From Yamadazyma tenuis (Eukaryota > Ascomycota > Pichiomycetes > Serinales > Debaryomycetaceae): 64,000 nt of DNA. Below are positions 28,018 through 36,681 of this stretch, piece after piece (within the stretch, counting starts at the first letter, position 1; each line of letters opens with the position of its first letter). The notes below the pieces were generated by a model that saw nothing but the letters and a program-made list of their open reading frames with translations, searched no databases and was not told where the DNA came from. The DNA lies in the NCBI RefSeq assembly GCF_029203305.1, contig NC_089462.1:1798001-1862000 (forward strand), in the 5' to 3' direction. Both the position numbers and the translations under genes were made by a program.

Positions 28018-28388
28018 TGGTGTGATTGAATGGTAAAGTAGGATGTTTAGAAAAATTTTTGTCTGTGAGTTCATTGGATCGTAAGTTTTTGAGGGTGGCG
28101 TGCGTGCGGCCACCGAGTTTACCGTTGGCGGTAAAGCAGTCAGGTGGTGTCAGGGGAGAGGTGAGGCGTCAAGAGTGGGGGAATAGAAATAGACAGTGTA
28201 CGGATATGGGGGTTTGTGTGTCAATTGCAATGGGGTGTAGAAATTGTGGGGGGATTTGGGGGATTCGGATGATACCAGAAACGGCCAATAGAATGTTCGC
28301 ATTTGGCAATCCACCTGAGACACTTTAGCTGCAAAAACCGAAATGGGGAATCTGCCAAGTTTTGACGCTGGTGGTGTCAGTGAAGTTT
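28018..28388. other. Intergenic, COX6 promoter region
   Basis: About 370 bases between the COX6 start and the 3' end of the next minus-strand gene. It contains ATTGG at 28073-28077 and CCAAT at 28285-28289 (possible Hap-complex sites) and a G-rich stretch (28220-28265). No small gene or RNA is supported. Confidence 0.5.
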
Positions 28389-29309
28389 CTAGTGCCTCCG
28401 CAGTACCGACTTGCGTTTGATAAACTTAAAGTCGTTCACGAGTTCAAAGTCTTTCATGGTGTTTGTGTTGATGCTGACCTCCCTGGAGACGTTACCGAGT
28501 CTGACGGTTAGGTTTAGGGTCAGGTCGTCGATTTTGATCAAGTCGTCGTTGGTTTCGCGGATGAACATGTAACCATTTTTGTTGCGTTTGTAGAAGGTGG
28601 AGCTGAAAGTTTCGTGGAACTTTTGGATGGAGAGCCGGGGTTGGCGGAGGCGCCTGGCAGGGTGGAGGTTAACGGTCACATGGGGGTGAGAGTTGGGGTG
28701 AGAGTTAGAGGAATTGGGTTGGGGGTTAGAGGTAAAATGGGGGCTTGAGCTTCGAGACCGGTGGCAGGTGGGTGGATGGGTCAGAACCTCAGCCCCTGGA
28801 TGGTCGGTGGGATCGGATTTGGAACGAACGCTCCGGTCGCCAATGGAAAACCGGGCCAAGTCAGTGGTCGGTGGAACCGGCTTGGTGGGTGTTTGGATCG
28901 GCTCAGCCATGAGCAACGGTGTCAGTACCGGAATCAACCCGGTGCCAGTAGTAAAATTGGCGAACCGGTCGTCAAAACTACCCAGGGTCCCACGCGCAAA
29001 CTCATAGCTATAGCTGGGGCTTTCGTGGACCTCGCCAATAAAGTCGGGAATCAGCTTATTGTATGCTCGCGTGAAGCTGGTGTTCCATATGGATGTGTTT
29101 GTGTCTGGTGGGTGGAAGTCCAAATCATTAAATACCGGAGTCGAGTGTGAGGAGGACGTGAGTAAAGGGGTAATGGGGGCAGACAAAAATGATGAGAGCA
29201 CTGGCAGGGAGTTCTGGCGCAGGTGCGGTGGCGGGAAGAAGTTGGATGTCTTGCGCGAGCTCAATGAGCTGGTGGAGGTGGAGATTGAGTCCAGAGATCG
29301 GTCTTCCAT
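28389..29309 (-). CDS. Ser/Pro-rich protein of unknown function
   Basis: 306 residues, family not recognised. The first 240 residues are low in complexity, rich in Ser, Thr, Pro and His, with several short [ST]P motifs, and look disordered and possibly phosphorylated. The last 75 residues are different: basic and beta-rich (NGYMFIRETNDDLIKIDDLTLNL...), ending KFIKRKSVLRRH, which may be a small folded domain. The ATG is 86 bases from the divergent bZIP gene, suggesting a shared promoter. This could be a regulatory or signalling protein, but no function can be read from the sequence. Confidence 0.65.
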   Translation of the reverse strand: MEDRSLDSISTSTSSLSSRKTSNFFPPPHLRQNSLPVLSSFLSAPITPLLTSSSHSTPVFNDLDFHPPDTNTSIWNTSFTRAYNKLIPDFIGEVHESPSYSYEFARGTLGSFDDRFANFTTGTGLIPVLTPLLMAEPIQTPTKPVPPTTDLARFSIGDRSVRSKSDPTDHPGAEVLTHPPTCHRSRSSSPHFTSNPQPNSSNSHPNSHPHVTVNLHPARRLRQPRLSIQKFHETFSSTFYKRNKNGYMFIRETNDDLIKIDDLTLNLTVRLGNVSREVSINTNTMKDFELVNDFKFIKRKSVLRRH

Positions 29310-29395
29310 GGGAGGTGGGGGGGGGGGTGAATTTGAAGATTCGCACTCGCACTGAAAATAAACGACTTTGTTTATAACATCATTACATAATACAC

Positions 29396-30058
29396 ATGAG
29401 TACCGAGTACAAGAAGTGGAAAGAGGCCAAAGAAGCCGAGGGCCAAAGTCCCGCGCTCGAAGGGGGTGCTGGAACCACAGAGGTGCCGGTTCCGGTACCG
29501 GTACCAGGGGCTACAGTGGCTACACCTGGTGCCCCTGGCGCCCCTGGCACCGACCTTGGACTCCCACAGGTAGGTACCACCGTACCAGGGGTGAGAATGG
29601 GCCAGTTCCCGCCATCGCCATTCAACGGCATGTCGCGGTTGCCTATGCCCAGTCTTGCGGGCCTTGGGCCGGCGGTGGTGCCGGCGACAAGTGTCCAAGG
29701 CCATGGCCAGTACGAACAGCTCCTTGAGGAGCATCGGTCCAAGACGCTGGTGGGCCAGGACGACAAGACGACGTCGACCTCGTTGCCACTGCGCCCAGTG
29801 TCGGGGACCCGGCGGGCGGCACAGAATCGGTCTGCCCAGAAGGCGTTTCGTCAGCGAAAACAGCGATACATCGAGGAATTAGAGGCTACTGCTGAAGAGG
29901 TGCAGGGGCTCAAGCGGACGATTGAAGATTTGAAGACTGAGAACTTGCGGTTGCGAGACTATACGATAGCGCTCCAGGGACGGATTATTGAGTTAGGTTC
30001 GGATATGAAGGGCCTGTCTGACAGTGTGTACAATAAGATCATGAGTACCCGGCAGTGA
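29396..30058 (+). CDS. bZIP transcription factor, KapC / Yap-like
   Basis: 220 residues. The basic region at 139-156 contains the NxxAQxxFR signature of Pap1/Yap-type bZIPs (N144, A147, Q148, F151, R152), followed by RQRKQRYIEELE and a coiled coil (about 158-200) for dimerisation. The wording RRAAQNR.AQ.AFRQRK resembles the fungal KapC group more than Yap1. The N-terminal half is rich in Pro, Gly, Val and Thr and probably disordered. The cysteine-rich redox domains of Yap1 are absent. It is likely a nuclear regulator with an unknown target set. Divergent with the Ser/Pro-rich gene; followed by a long minisatellite 22 bases after the stop. Confidence 0.82.
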   Translation: MSTEYKKWKEAKEAEGQSPALEGGAGTTEVPVPVPVPGATVATPGAPGAPGTDLGLPQVGTTVPGVRMGQFPPSPFNGMSRLPMPSLAGLGPAVVPATSVQGHGQYEQLLEEHRSKTLVGQDDKTTSTSLPLRPVSGTRRAAQNRSAQKAFRQRKQRYIEELEATAEEVQGLKRTIEDLKTENLRLRDYTIALQGRIIELGSDMKGLSDSVYNKIMSTRQ

Positions 30059-30080
30059 GGACGGATGAGGATGTGATGTT

Positions 30081-30383
30081 GGATGCCAGGATGCCAGGAT
30101 GCCAGGATGCCAGGATGCCAGGATGACAGGTGGATGCCAGGATGCCAGATAGATGACAGAATGCCAGGATGTCAGATGGATGCCAGGATTCCAGGTAGAT
30201 GCCAGGATGCCAGGTAGATGACAGAATGCCAGGATGTCAGATGGATGCCAGGATTCCAGGATGACAGATAGGTGTCAGTGGGTGGAACTGGGTGTCAAAA
30301 CTTGACAGAATTCCAGGATGTCAGGTGGATTCCAGGATTCCAGGATGACAGATAGGTGTCAGTGGGTGGAACTGGGTGTCAAA
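30081..30383 (+). repeat. Composite minisatellite 3' of the bZIP gene
   Basis: The array starts with about five exact copies of ATGCCAGG (8 bases) and continues with degenerate ATGACAGG, ATGTCAGATGG and ATTCCAGG variants. It ends in a 52-base block present twice (30248-30299 and 30332-30383), 84 bases apart, that appears identical. It begins 22 bases after the stop codon of the bZIP gene. Confidence 0.95.
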
Positions 30384-31211
30384 GATGTATCAGAATTGTG
30401 CGAGAAGATGCCATGAGAGAAGATTGTTGGGCCAAAAGGCCCGGAATTGACGCCAACCTCCCTGAAAACATAGACGGTAAGTCTTTCCAAAATGTTTGAA
30501 AAGTAAAAGGCTGCCACCACTGCTTTTGTTCCTATTAAGGCCGAGCCCTCGGCCACCCCAACTACAAAAGCCCATTGTCCTGGACCTATGATCATGGAGT
30601 TGACTCTAAGGACCCTTGTAATCGCCGTATTGCCAAATTACAAGTTTGCAGCAAGAGTCAGCGTGGCGCTCGGAAACTGAGCGCGAACTCACGGACTCAC
30701 AGGGTGGTTCGACCGGTTGATCTGCACTCAGGAATAGCCACACCCCCACCTCCCCCACTGTATCTCTATCTCCCAGCATCTTTACCCGCCTGGCTCTCTG
30801 GATCCCGCAGCCACTTCCACGGTGGCAGGTGGAAAAGTCCCGAGTTGCGTTCTGTGGCGCCTGTCATCACATGAATTTTTTCCTCCCTACCCCTTTCGCA
30901 TTCCTTGGCCTCGCATTTGTCACCCGCCTATGACACTTCCCCCCAACACTTTCATCGATCTCCTTGACAGTCTTTCATCTCCCTGGTATCTTTTAAAGAT
31001 TGGATCAGCTTGCACCCCACGCCGCTGGTGTGCATATAACCACAAAGAGTGCCAGTTGTTCCTCAACCGGGCTCGTTGCAGGTGCTAGAGCCTCATTAAG
31101 CCCCGCCGCATCGGGCAAGCAAACAATAGATGTTCATGAGGCATTATGCGGTGAAATTTTTCTTTTATGTATGCGAATATAAATACTGCAAATGCCGTTT
31201 TCTGCCGCTAC
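30384..31211. other. Long intergenic region with a minus-strand frame of uncertain status
   Basis: About 830 bases. A minus-strand frame (ATG near 30595 running to 30359) encodes a partly hydrophobic 78-residue product, but its 3' part lies in the minisatellite, so a real gene is doubtful. The rest includes a small hairpin (GCGCTC/GAGCGC around 30666-30684), C-rich stretches and a TATAAATA-like word at about 31182-31189, just upstream of the next start. It is probably the regulatory region of the acidic-protein gene. Confidence 0.4.
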
Positions 31212-31877
31212 ATGGAAAGTTTTTCAGAGGAGGCCCTCCAACCGGTAGAGCTGTATAATGAGTTTTTGGAGTGGATGGAGCAGCGTGATTATGGTGGTAA
31301 CCGCGTGGTGGTGTGCACTTCCGGTCTCACGTCTGCGCCTCAACCTCATACGGCGTATCTACCCACACCTTACTCCCGAAGTTATCCTCCAAGTGGCACC
31401 CGGTTTATGACCGGGAATCCTGGGAGTTCTAATAGAATTGGTAGTCCAAGTAATAATGGACCTCCTATCAGTGGAGGTGCCAAGTTTTACCTGCTTCAAA
31501 TAGACCTCCACCTGGCACCGGCTAATGAGGCACACCAAATAGACTGGAAGAAGCAGATCGAGCAGATCGACCTTGAGCACATAGATCTTGATGATCTTGA
31601 TGGGCTTATGGTGGATGATGATGATGAGGACGAGGATGAGGTTGCCTGGAGGTTGGATACAGAGGAGTTTCCACACATCGGCTTATTCCCCACCCTCACT
31701 CCCAGGGAGGAGATGGAAGATGAACAGGAACAGGAACAGGCGTTCCTAGACTCCCACCAACAAACTCAATCCAATCCAGTGGCCCCCGGGCTCTTCCCCC
31801 AAATGGACCTCTCTGATGAATCCCAGTTTTCCAGTCTCGATATGCTCCCCCTCAACCCCAGCTACATTATGCCTTAA
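31212..31877 (+). CDS. Acidic protein of unknown function
   Basis: 221 residues from the ATG at 31212 (MESFSEEALQ); an in-frame ATG at 31167 would add 15 residues. Family not recognised. The N-terminus is helical and acidic; residues about 40-110 are rich in Ser, Pro, Gly and Asn; the second half has a short ordered piece (KFYLLQIDLHLAPANEAHQI), then runs of Asp/Glu (DDDDEDEDE) and a C-terminus of acidic and hydrophobic character resembling transcriptional activation domains. The unusually long upstream region fits a regulated gene. It may be a transcriptional or cell-cycle cofactor, but that is a guess. Confidence 0.6.
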   Translation: MESFSEEALQPVELYNEFLEWMEQRDYGGNRVVVCTSGLTSAPQPHTAYLPTPYSRSYPPSGTRFMTGNPGSSNRIGSPSNNGPPISGGAKFYLLQIDLHLAPANEAHQIDWKKQIEQIDLEHIDLDDLDGLMVDDDDEDEDEVAWRLDTEEFPHIGLFPTLTPREEMEDEQEQEQAFLDSHQQTQSNPVAPGLFPQMDLSDESQFSSLDMLPLNPSYIMP

Positions 31878-32292
31878 TTGGTAGAGCCAATCTAAGTAAC
31901 TGCTACCCCTACGACTAACGACCTGCTGACCGGTTCAGCCTATGTATCTTCATATTCAATCTGATAACCTAAACTATAACCAGTCTTCTGCGAAAAGGCT
32001 GCACGGCATTCTGTCGCGGAGGCGGAATTCCCGCATGGCAGATCCCAGGAAGTCAGGGAGTCGACAGTAGAGAACTCTAACGCGCTGACTCATTCCTTCC
32101 ATGGCACCCCGTTTCTTATATCTACGTGGTGTTCGGCATTCGTACCTCACCTTCAAGGGGCCGGTTCAGGCATGGCGGTCCCGGTGCGACCCGACAATAA
32201 CCAGCCTCAGTCACATGATCGCAAACACGTGCCACGCCCCCCGTGATGCCATCCTCTTTCGCGACCTCAACTCAAATTTTTCAACCACCACC
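31878..32292. other. Intergenic, MRPL35 promoter
   Basis: About 415 bases between the acidic-protein gene and MRPL35. A CACGTG box at 32226-32231 and a nearby TCACATGAT word lie 60-80 bases before the MRPL35 ATG. An in-frame upstream extension of MRPL35 with an ATG at 32101 is possible but adds 64 residues unlike a presequence. Confidence 0.5.
32226..32231. promoter_or_regulatory. CACGTG E-box upstream of MRPL35
   Basis: A perfect palindromic CACGTG 61 bases upstream of the ATG. Cbf1-type bHLH proteins bind this sequence and regulate ribosomal and respiratory genes in several Candida-clade yeasts; function here is inferred. Confidence 0.4.
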
Positions 32293-33345
32293 ATGATCAG
32301 AACCTTCACCCGTTTCCTCACCCAGGACCTCAGAGCCGGTAAGGGCGTCTGGACAGACTTCACGTCACGTGCAGAGTCTCTCAAGGCCCAGCTGCCTCAC
32401 CAGCTCGCTCCCACACCCCCCAACAAAAAGGTGTACCACTCCCCACCCTTGATCAACGAAACTTTCCAACAGGCCTATGAACTTTTACAACAAGAAAGCG
32501 CCAACATCTACAAAACCGCCCAAAGTGAATCCGATCCTGCTGTAAAAGACAAGCTCTTGGCGATGGCTGAGGCCAAAAACCCCGAGGTTTTGTACAATAT
32601 GCACCGTTATCCTCAATCGTTGGATTTGTCTCAACCAGTATATAGAAACTTTGCCCGTAAGCAATGGGAAGGCCACGATTTATTGGTGTTGATGCAGAGA
32701 CTCGAACAGTTGAAGGTCATTCCCGACACAATGCCGACGTTGGTCCCCAAAGTGGATGTGAAAATCAAGTTTCCTCATAACACCACCTCCGAATTCAGCG
32801 GTTGGATCACCCCTGGTGAGATCTTACCAGCGTTTGCTGTGAGCCAGCCACCAGTGATCCAAGTGCAACACTTTGATCACGGCGACGTTCATGCGGTCAG
32901 AAAGTACACGGTTTTGGTGGTGAATCCCGATGAGCCGGACTTAACCACCAATTCTTTCAGGACCACCTTGAACTACGGTGTGGCCAACATTGGTCTTTCG
33001 TTGGAAGACAATACGTTGGATGTGGGTAAGTACTTGGCGGAGCAGTTATCTGTATTCCGTGAATACGAGCCGCTTGTGCCTGAAGTGAATAGCGGAAACT
33101 ACCAACGAGCCTGTTTGTGGTTGTTTGCACAAAAGGATAATGCTGATATATCAGTGGACACAAATGCGTTTAACTCGCAGAACTTTGATATTAGGCAGTT
33201 CAGCGAGTCGTACGGCTTGGAGGCGGTTGGAGCCCATGTGTGGAGACAGGTGTTTGACCGGCTGGTGAATAGAGTGAGAGAGCAGTACGGGCTCCCTCTG
33301 GGCCGTGTGTTCCACCGAGTGAGAAAAGCCCATCCTTTGATTTAG
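32293..33345 (+). CDS. MRPL35: Mitochondrial large-subunit ribosomal protein mL38
   Basis: 350 residues from the ATG at 32293 (MIRTFTRFLTQDL), close to the 367 of S. cerevisiae Mrpl35. The protein is part of the mitochondrial 54S subunit central protuberance and contains a phosphatidylethanolamine-binding-protein (PEBP) fold. A basic presequence is followed by a helical N-terminal region; the PEBP part (about 190-330) contains VLVVNPDEPD, LNYGVANIGLSL, EYEPLVPE and YQRACLWLFAQ, equivalent to the DPD and related motifs of PEBP proteins. The end (HRVRKAHPLI) is basic. The next gene starts only 46-160 bases downstream in the same direction. Confidence 0.9.
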   Translation: MIRTFTRFLTQDLRAGKGVWTDFTSRAESLKAQLPHQLAPTPPNKKVYHSPPLINETFQQAYELLQQESANIYKTAQSESDPAVKDKLLAMAEAKNPEVLYNMHRYPQSLDLSQPVYRNFARKQWEGHDLLVLMQRLEQLKVIPDTMPTLVPKVDVKIKFPHNTTSEFSGWITPGEILPAFAVSQPPVIQVQHFDHGDVHAVRKYTVLVVNPDEPDLTTNSFRTTLNYGVANIGLSLEDNTLDVGKYLAEQLSVFREYEPLVPEVNSGNYQRACLWLFAQKDNADISVDTNAFNSQNFDIRQFSESYGLEAVGAHVWRQVFDRLVNRVREQYGLPLGRVFHRVRKAHPLI

Positions 33346-33505
33346 ACTTGTAAATAGACAATTACGTTATTCTGTAAAGGTATTAGCCTTCATGTCTCTG
33401 GGCAGTGTTCATCCACCAGTTTACAAAATTCAACCGGTCCATAGGTTGCACAGGAAACAGCGTATTACATTTGCTCCACAAGTGCGCACTTTTTACTCAT
33501 CACCC

Positions 33506-36500
33506 ATGGACCGCTCCATTCTTGTGGAACTCAACACCAGAGCCTGGGCCGGTGACGACGTGCTCGGACTCCTGGCCAAGCTCGACTCATCGCTCAAGAA
33601 GAACACGGCCTTCGTCAAGAAAATTAAGTCCAGCATGAACGCAGACCAGGTTTCTGTCGTCACCCGGGACATCGAGCAGTTGAGCTTGTCCAAGTATTTG
33701 AGTGAAATAATCAGCGCCGTCTACGACGGAGCCGTCAAGGCCAACAAACTTGTCGACATCGAGGCGTGTGTGGCCATCTTGTCGAAGTTCCACCAGCGCT
33801 TCACCGTGAATTTCACTCCACAACTACTTTTGCATATGTTGATAGGACTCTCCAACGAACTCAACGGCGACGACAAAACCACCAAACTCGCCCGCCAACG
33901 GAACTTGTTGAGTTTATTGGTGGAATTATCTCTAGTCGGAATCGCCAGAACCATCCGTGATGTCGAGAAACTGCTGTTGCCAGAACCAATTTTGAAGAGA
34001 TTCAACACCAAAGAGAACCTGTCTCAGCTGATTCTTGTGGTTATGCTCAAGGTCTTATTGCTGTACGAGATAAACAGCGGCGAGTTCTTGGTGGTAGCGG
34101 CCAAGGTGTTCAAGAGATATTTCGGGCTCATGAAGGAGTATTTACCAGAGGAGGCAGAAGTTCTCGATGGCATTATTAGGGGCTACACCAAATACAACTT
34201 GAAGATTTTACAGGACTTGAACATGCAGTTGAACGCCACGATCCGTGACTTCAACAAGCTGTCATTGAAGTACGGGCGGTTGTTTGATGATAGAACGGAC
34301 GAGTTGGAGGTGTTAAGGGCTAAACACGAGATGTTTTACACAAAGCTCCAGACTTTGTGTGAAACCATCGACCAGGAGTTTCCCGAGCTCACGGTGGATG
34401 AAGTGGCGACGGAGAACTTTGATCTGCACAAAACCATTGCGTTTGTGGCAGAAGACTCTCAGGAAGAGTCTCAAGGCATCTGGAGTTCCTTACAGGAGCA
34501 GAAGTTCTACACGCAGATTCCATCTTTGGACGAGCTCAACCAAGACAGGTACAACAAGACTCGCCGGAAGTACGTGAAGTTGACGGATGGTGAAAAGGTG
34601 ACGCAGTTTCTAGCAGATTTCGAGTCCATCGATTCAGAAGACGATATGGAGACGTTGATTTTGGTCTTCAACCGGTTGAACTTGAACAACAAGGCCACCC
34701 ACAACCGTCTCTTTCGGTACTTCACCGAGTCAGAATTCTCGACCACCTACAAATATGCCACGAAGTTTCTCAAGATCAACCAAGACAACTTGCAGGTGTT
34801 GGTGCAAGATACCAGAGACTTTTTGGACTCCAAACTCCGGTCTCAGCTTTCTTCCGCCAAATTGAGTTTCAAGCACATATACTTCTACGTGGAGTTCATT
34901 AAGTTCAAGTTGATCCCACCGTTCCAGATTTTCCACAAACTCAAGGCTTTATCATCTCAGATCCAGTCTTCAAACAACCTCGATATCTTGACGGTGATCT
35001 ACGACACTTGTGGACGGTTTCTCATGTATGATCTGGACTACCGAGACCAGATGGTGCAAATGGTGACTCTTCTTAAGCAACACCGTAAGCTGTCTGCCTT
35101 GACAGTGAATACCAAAATGGCCATATCCAACCTACTTTTGATCATCGAAGCTCCCAAAGAGAAACAAAAGCCAAAGGAAGTGGTACAAAAGTATACAGTT
35201 GAACAGGCATTTTTGATCCGGCTTCTTCGTGCGGATCTCAGCCCGTCCACCCTCAAGCCCATCACCGAATTGGTGCTTAAATACCCCGTTAGTAATCCTC
35301 AGTACAACGGCTTGATGATTCAGCTCTTCACTGAAATCGAGTTCATCAACTATGATACGATTCACCTGCTCATTAGAGTGTTGAAGGCCTTGAGAGCGAG
35401 GGACAAAGACATTGTGGTGAGAGTGGTGGACCAGCTCGTGGAAAACGTATATAGAGGCATTGAACTCAACGACTACAGGATGAATAAGGAGAGATTGGTG
35501 CATATGAGACTATTGGCCGAGATGTGTAATCTCAACCTCATCACCTTCAACTTGATCATAAAGTTGTGCTTCAAGATTCTTTGCATCGGGCATCCCAACA
35601 ACCAGCCGCTTCCCATGAACTACCAGGCGGAATTGGATATGCCCAACAATTACTTCAAGATCCAGATGATCTGTTTGTTATTCACCCATTTAGATCTAGT
35701 TGTTCGGCCGGCCAAAGGATCAAAGAAATCTACTGAAGCATTATCAGCTGCCAACGAGGAGCGGAAGCGTACGTTCCAACCGTTTGTAGTGTTTTTCCAG
35801 TACTATGTTTTCTGCAAAAATCCGTTGCCGTTGGAGGATCAGTTTAAGGTGGATCGTTTCTATGAGACTTACAGTCAGGTTTTCGACTTCAAGAGGTTTG
35901 ACACGATTACCGACTGCTTGCTCGAACTTAAGTCTATCATGGCAGCCAAGCAGAAGAAAGAAGTAGATGAAAACGAAGAGAAAGCCAACGGGATGGACTT
36001 GGGAGTCACTCAGAACGAGCATGAAGATATGGATGTGATTGAGGACGACGAAGAGTTTGAAGAATCGGACGACTCGAGTGAAAGTGGCTCGGATGACGAG
36101 GACGACTCCATAATTGGTGAAGATGACGAGGATTTGGATATTTCAAGTAGTGATGAAAGTGTGATAAGCTCCAGACTGAAGGACGAGTTCACTGAAACCG
36201 AACTTGATGAACATCCACAGTCGGATCCTGAAGCCAAATTCCAAGAGACGTTGGCGGAAGAGTTCAAGAAGCTCACAATGGAAGCGTATTCTGAGACCCC
36301 AGTGACTCGAACTTTGAATATGAACATTGGAAATGTGCCCAAACTCCAGAACAAGGAGAAATTTAGTCTACTTTTCAAAAAGGGAAAGACGGTGGGTGCC
36401 AGGGAGATAAGGTTGAATGATGAAAGTATTCGGTTAAAGATCCAGAAACAGAAGGAACAACAGGAAATGTATAATAAAAGGATCATGAACTTGGTGTCCA

Positions 36501-36514
36501 AAATGGAAGACTAG
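33506..36514 (+). CDS. NMD2: Nonsense-mediated decay factor Upf2/Nmd2
   Basis: 1002 residues from the ATG at 33506 (MDRSILVELNTRAW), matching the usual Upf2 start. Upf2 bridges Upf1 and Upf3 and stimulates Upf1 during nonsense-mediated mRNA decay in the cytoplasm. Three helical MIF4G-type domains are visible (roughly 20-240, 380-570 and 590-790), including LDSSLKKNTAFVKKIK and the third-domain stretch ERLVHMRLLAEMCN; an acidic Asp/Glu/Ser region (about 825-900) and a basic C-terminal Upf1-binding segment follow. An in-frame ATG at 33392 would add 38 residues that look like a mitochondrial presequence. Several CTG codons sit at polar positions relative to recalled S. cerevisiae Nmd2. I see no intron, unlike S. 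cerevisiae NMD2. Confidence 0.93.
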   Translation: MDRSILVELNTRAWAGDDVLGLLAKLDSSLKKNTAFVKKIKSSMNADQVSVVTRDIEQLSLSKYLSEIISAVYDGAVKANKLVDIEACVAILSKFHQRFTVNFTPQLLLHMLIGLSNELNGDDKTTKLARQRNLLSLLVELSLVGIARTIRDVEKLLLPEPILKRFNTKENLSQLILVVMLKVLLLYEINSGEFLVVAAKVFKRYFGLMKEYLPEEAEVLDGIIRGYTKYNLKILQDLNMQLNATIRDFNKLSLKYGRLFDDRTDELEVLRAKHEMFYTKLQTLCETIDQEFPELTVDEVATENFDLHKTIAFVAEDSQEESQGIWSSLQEQKFYTQIPSLDELNQDRYNKTRRKYVKLTDGEKVTQFLADFESIDSEDDMETLILVFNRLNLNNKATHNRLFRYFTESEFSTTYKYATKFLKINQDNLQVLVQDTRDFLDSKLRSQLSSAKLSFKHIYFYVEFIKFKLIPPFQIFHKLKALSSQIQSSNNLDILTVIYDTCGRFLMYDLDYRDQMVQMVTLLKQHRKLSALTVNTKMAISNLLLIIEAPKEKQKPKEVVQKYTVEQAFLIRLLRADLSPSTLKPITELVLKYPVSNPQYNGLMIQLFTEIEFINYDTIHLLIRVLKALRARDKDIVVRVVDQLVENVYRGIELNDYRMNKERLVHMRLLAEMCNLNLITFNLIIKLCFKILCIGHPNNQPLPMNYQAELDMPNNYFKIQMICLLFTHLDLVVRPAKGSKKSTEALSAANEERKRTFQPFVVFFQYYVFCKNPLPLEDQFKVDRFYETYSQVFDFKRFDTITDCLLELKSIMAAKQKKEVDENEEKANGMDLGVTQNEHEDMDVIEDDEEFEESDDSSESGSDDEDDSIIGEDDEDLDISSSDESVISSRLKDEFTETELDEHPQSDPEAKFQETLAEEFKKLTMEAYSETPVTRTLNMNIGNVPKLQNKEKFSLLFKKGKTVGAREIRLNDESIRLKIQKQKEQQEMYNKRIMNLVSKMED

Positions 36515-36681
36515 GAATGTGATTGCAGCGATAACTGCTTTCGGCGAATTAAAGAGATTGTGGGACTGGGATGATAATTATTACAAGATTTATAGGAGGT
36601 ATAGTGATTGTAAATTTCAACATCAACTAAAATTTCCTGGCTATGAGTCAATGGTCTAAACTAAACTAATGCACACAGGTG

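Noticed and set aside
30700..30725. GGTTCGACCGG, resembling a tRNA B box
   Set aside because: The flanking bases do not form a T stem and no A box lies upstream.
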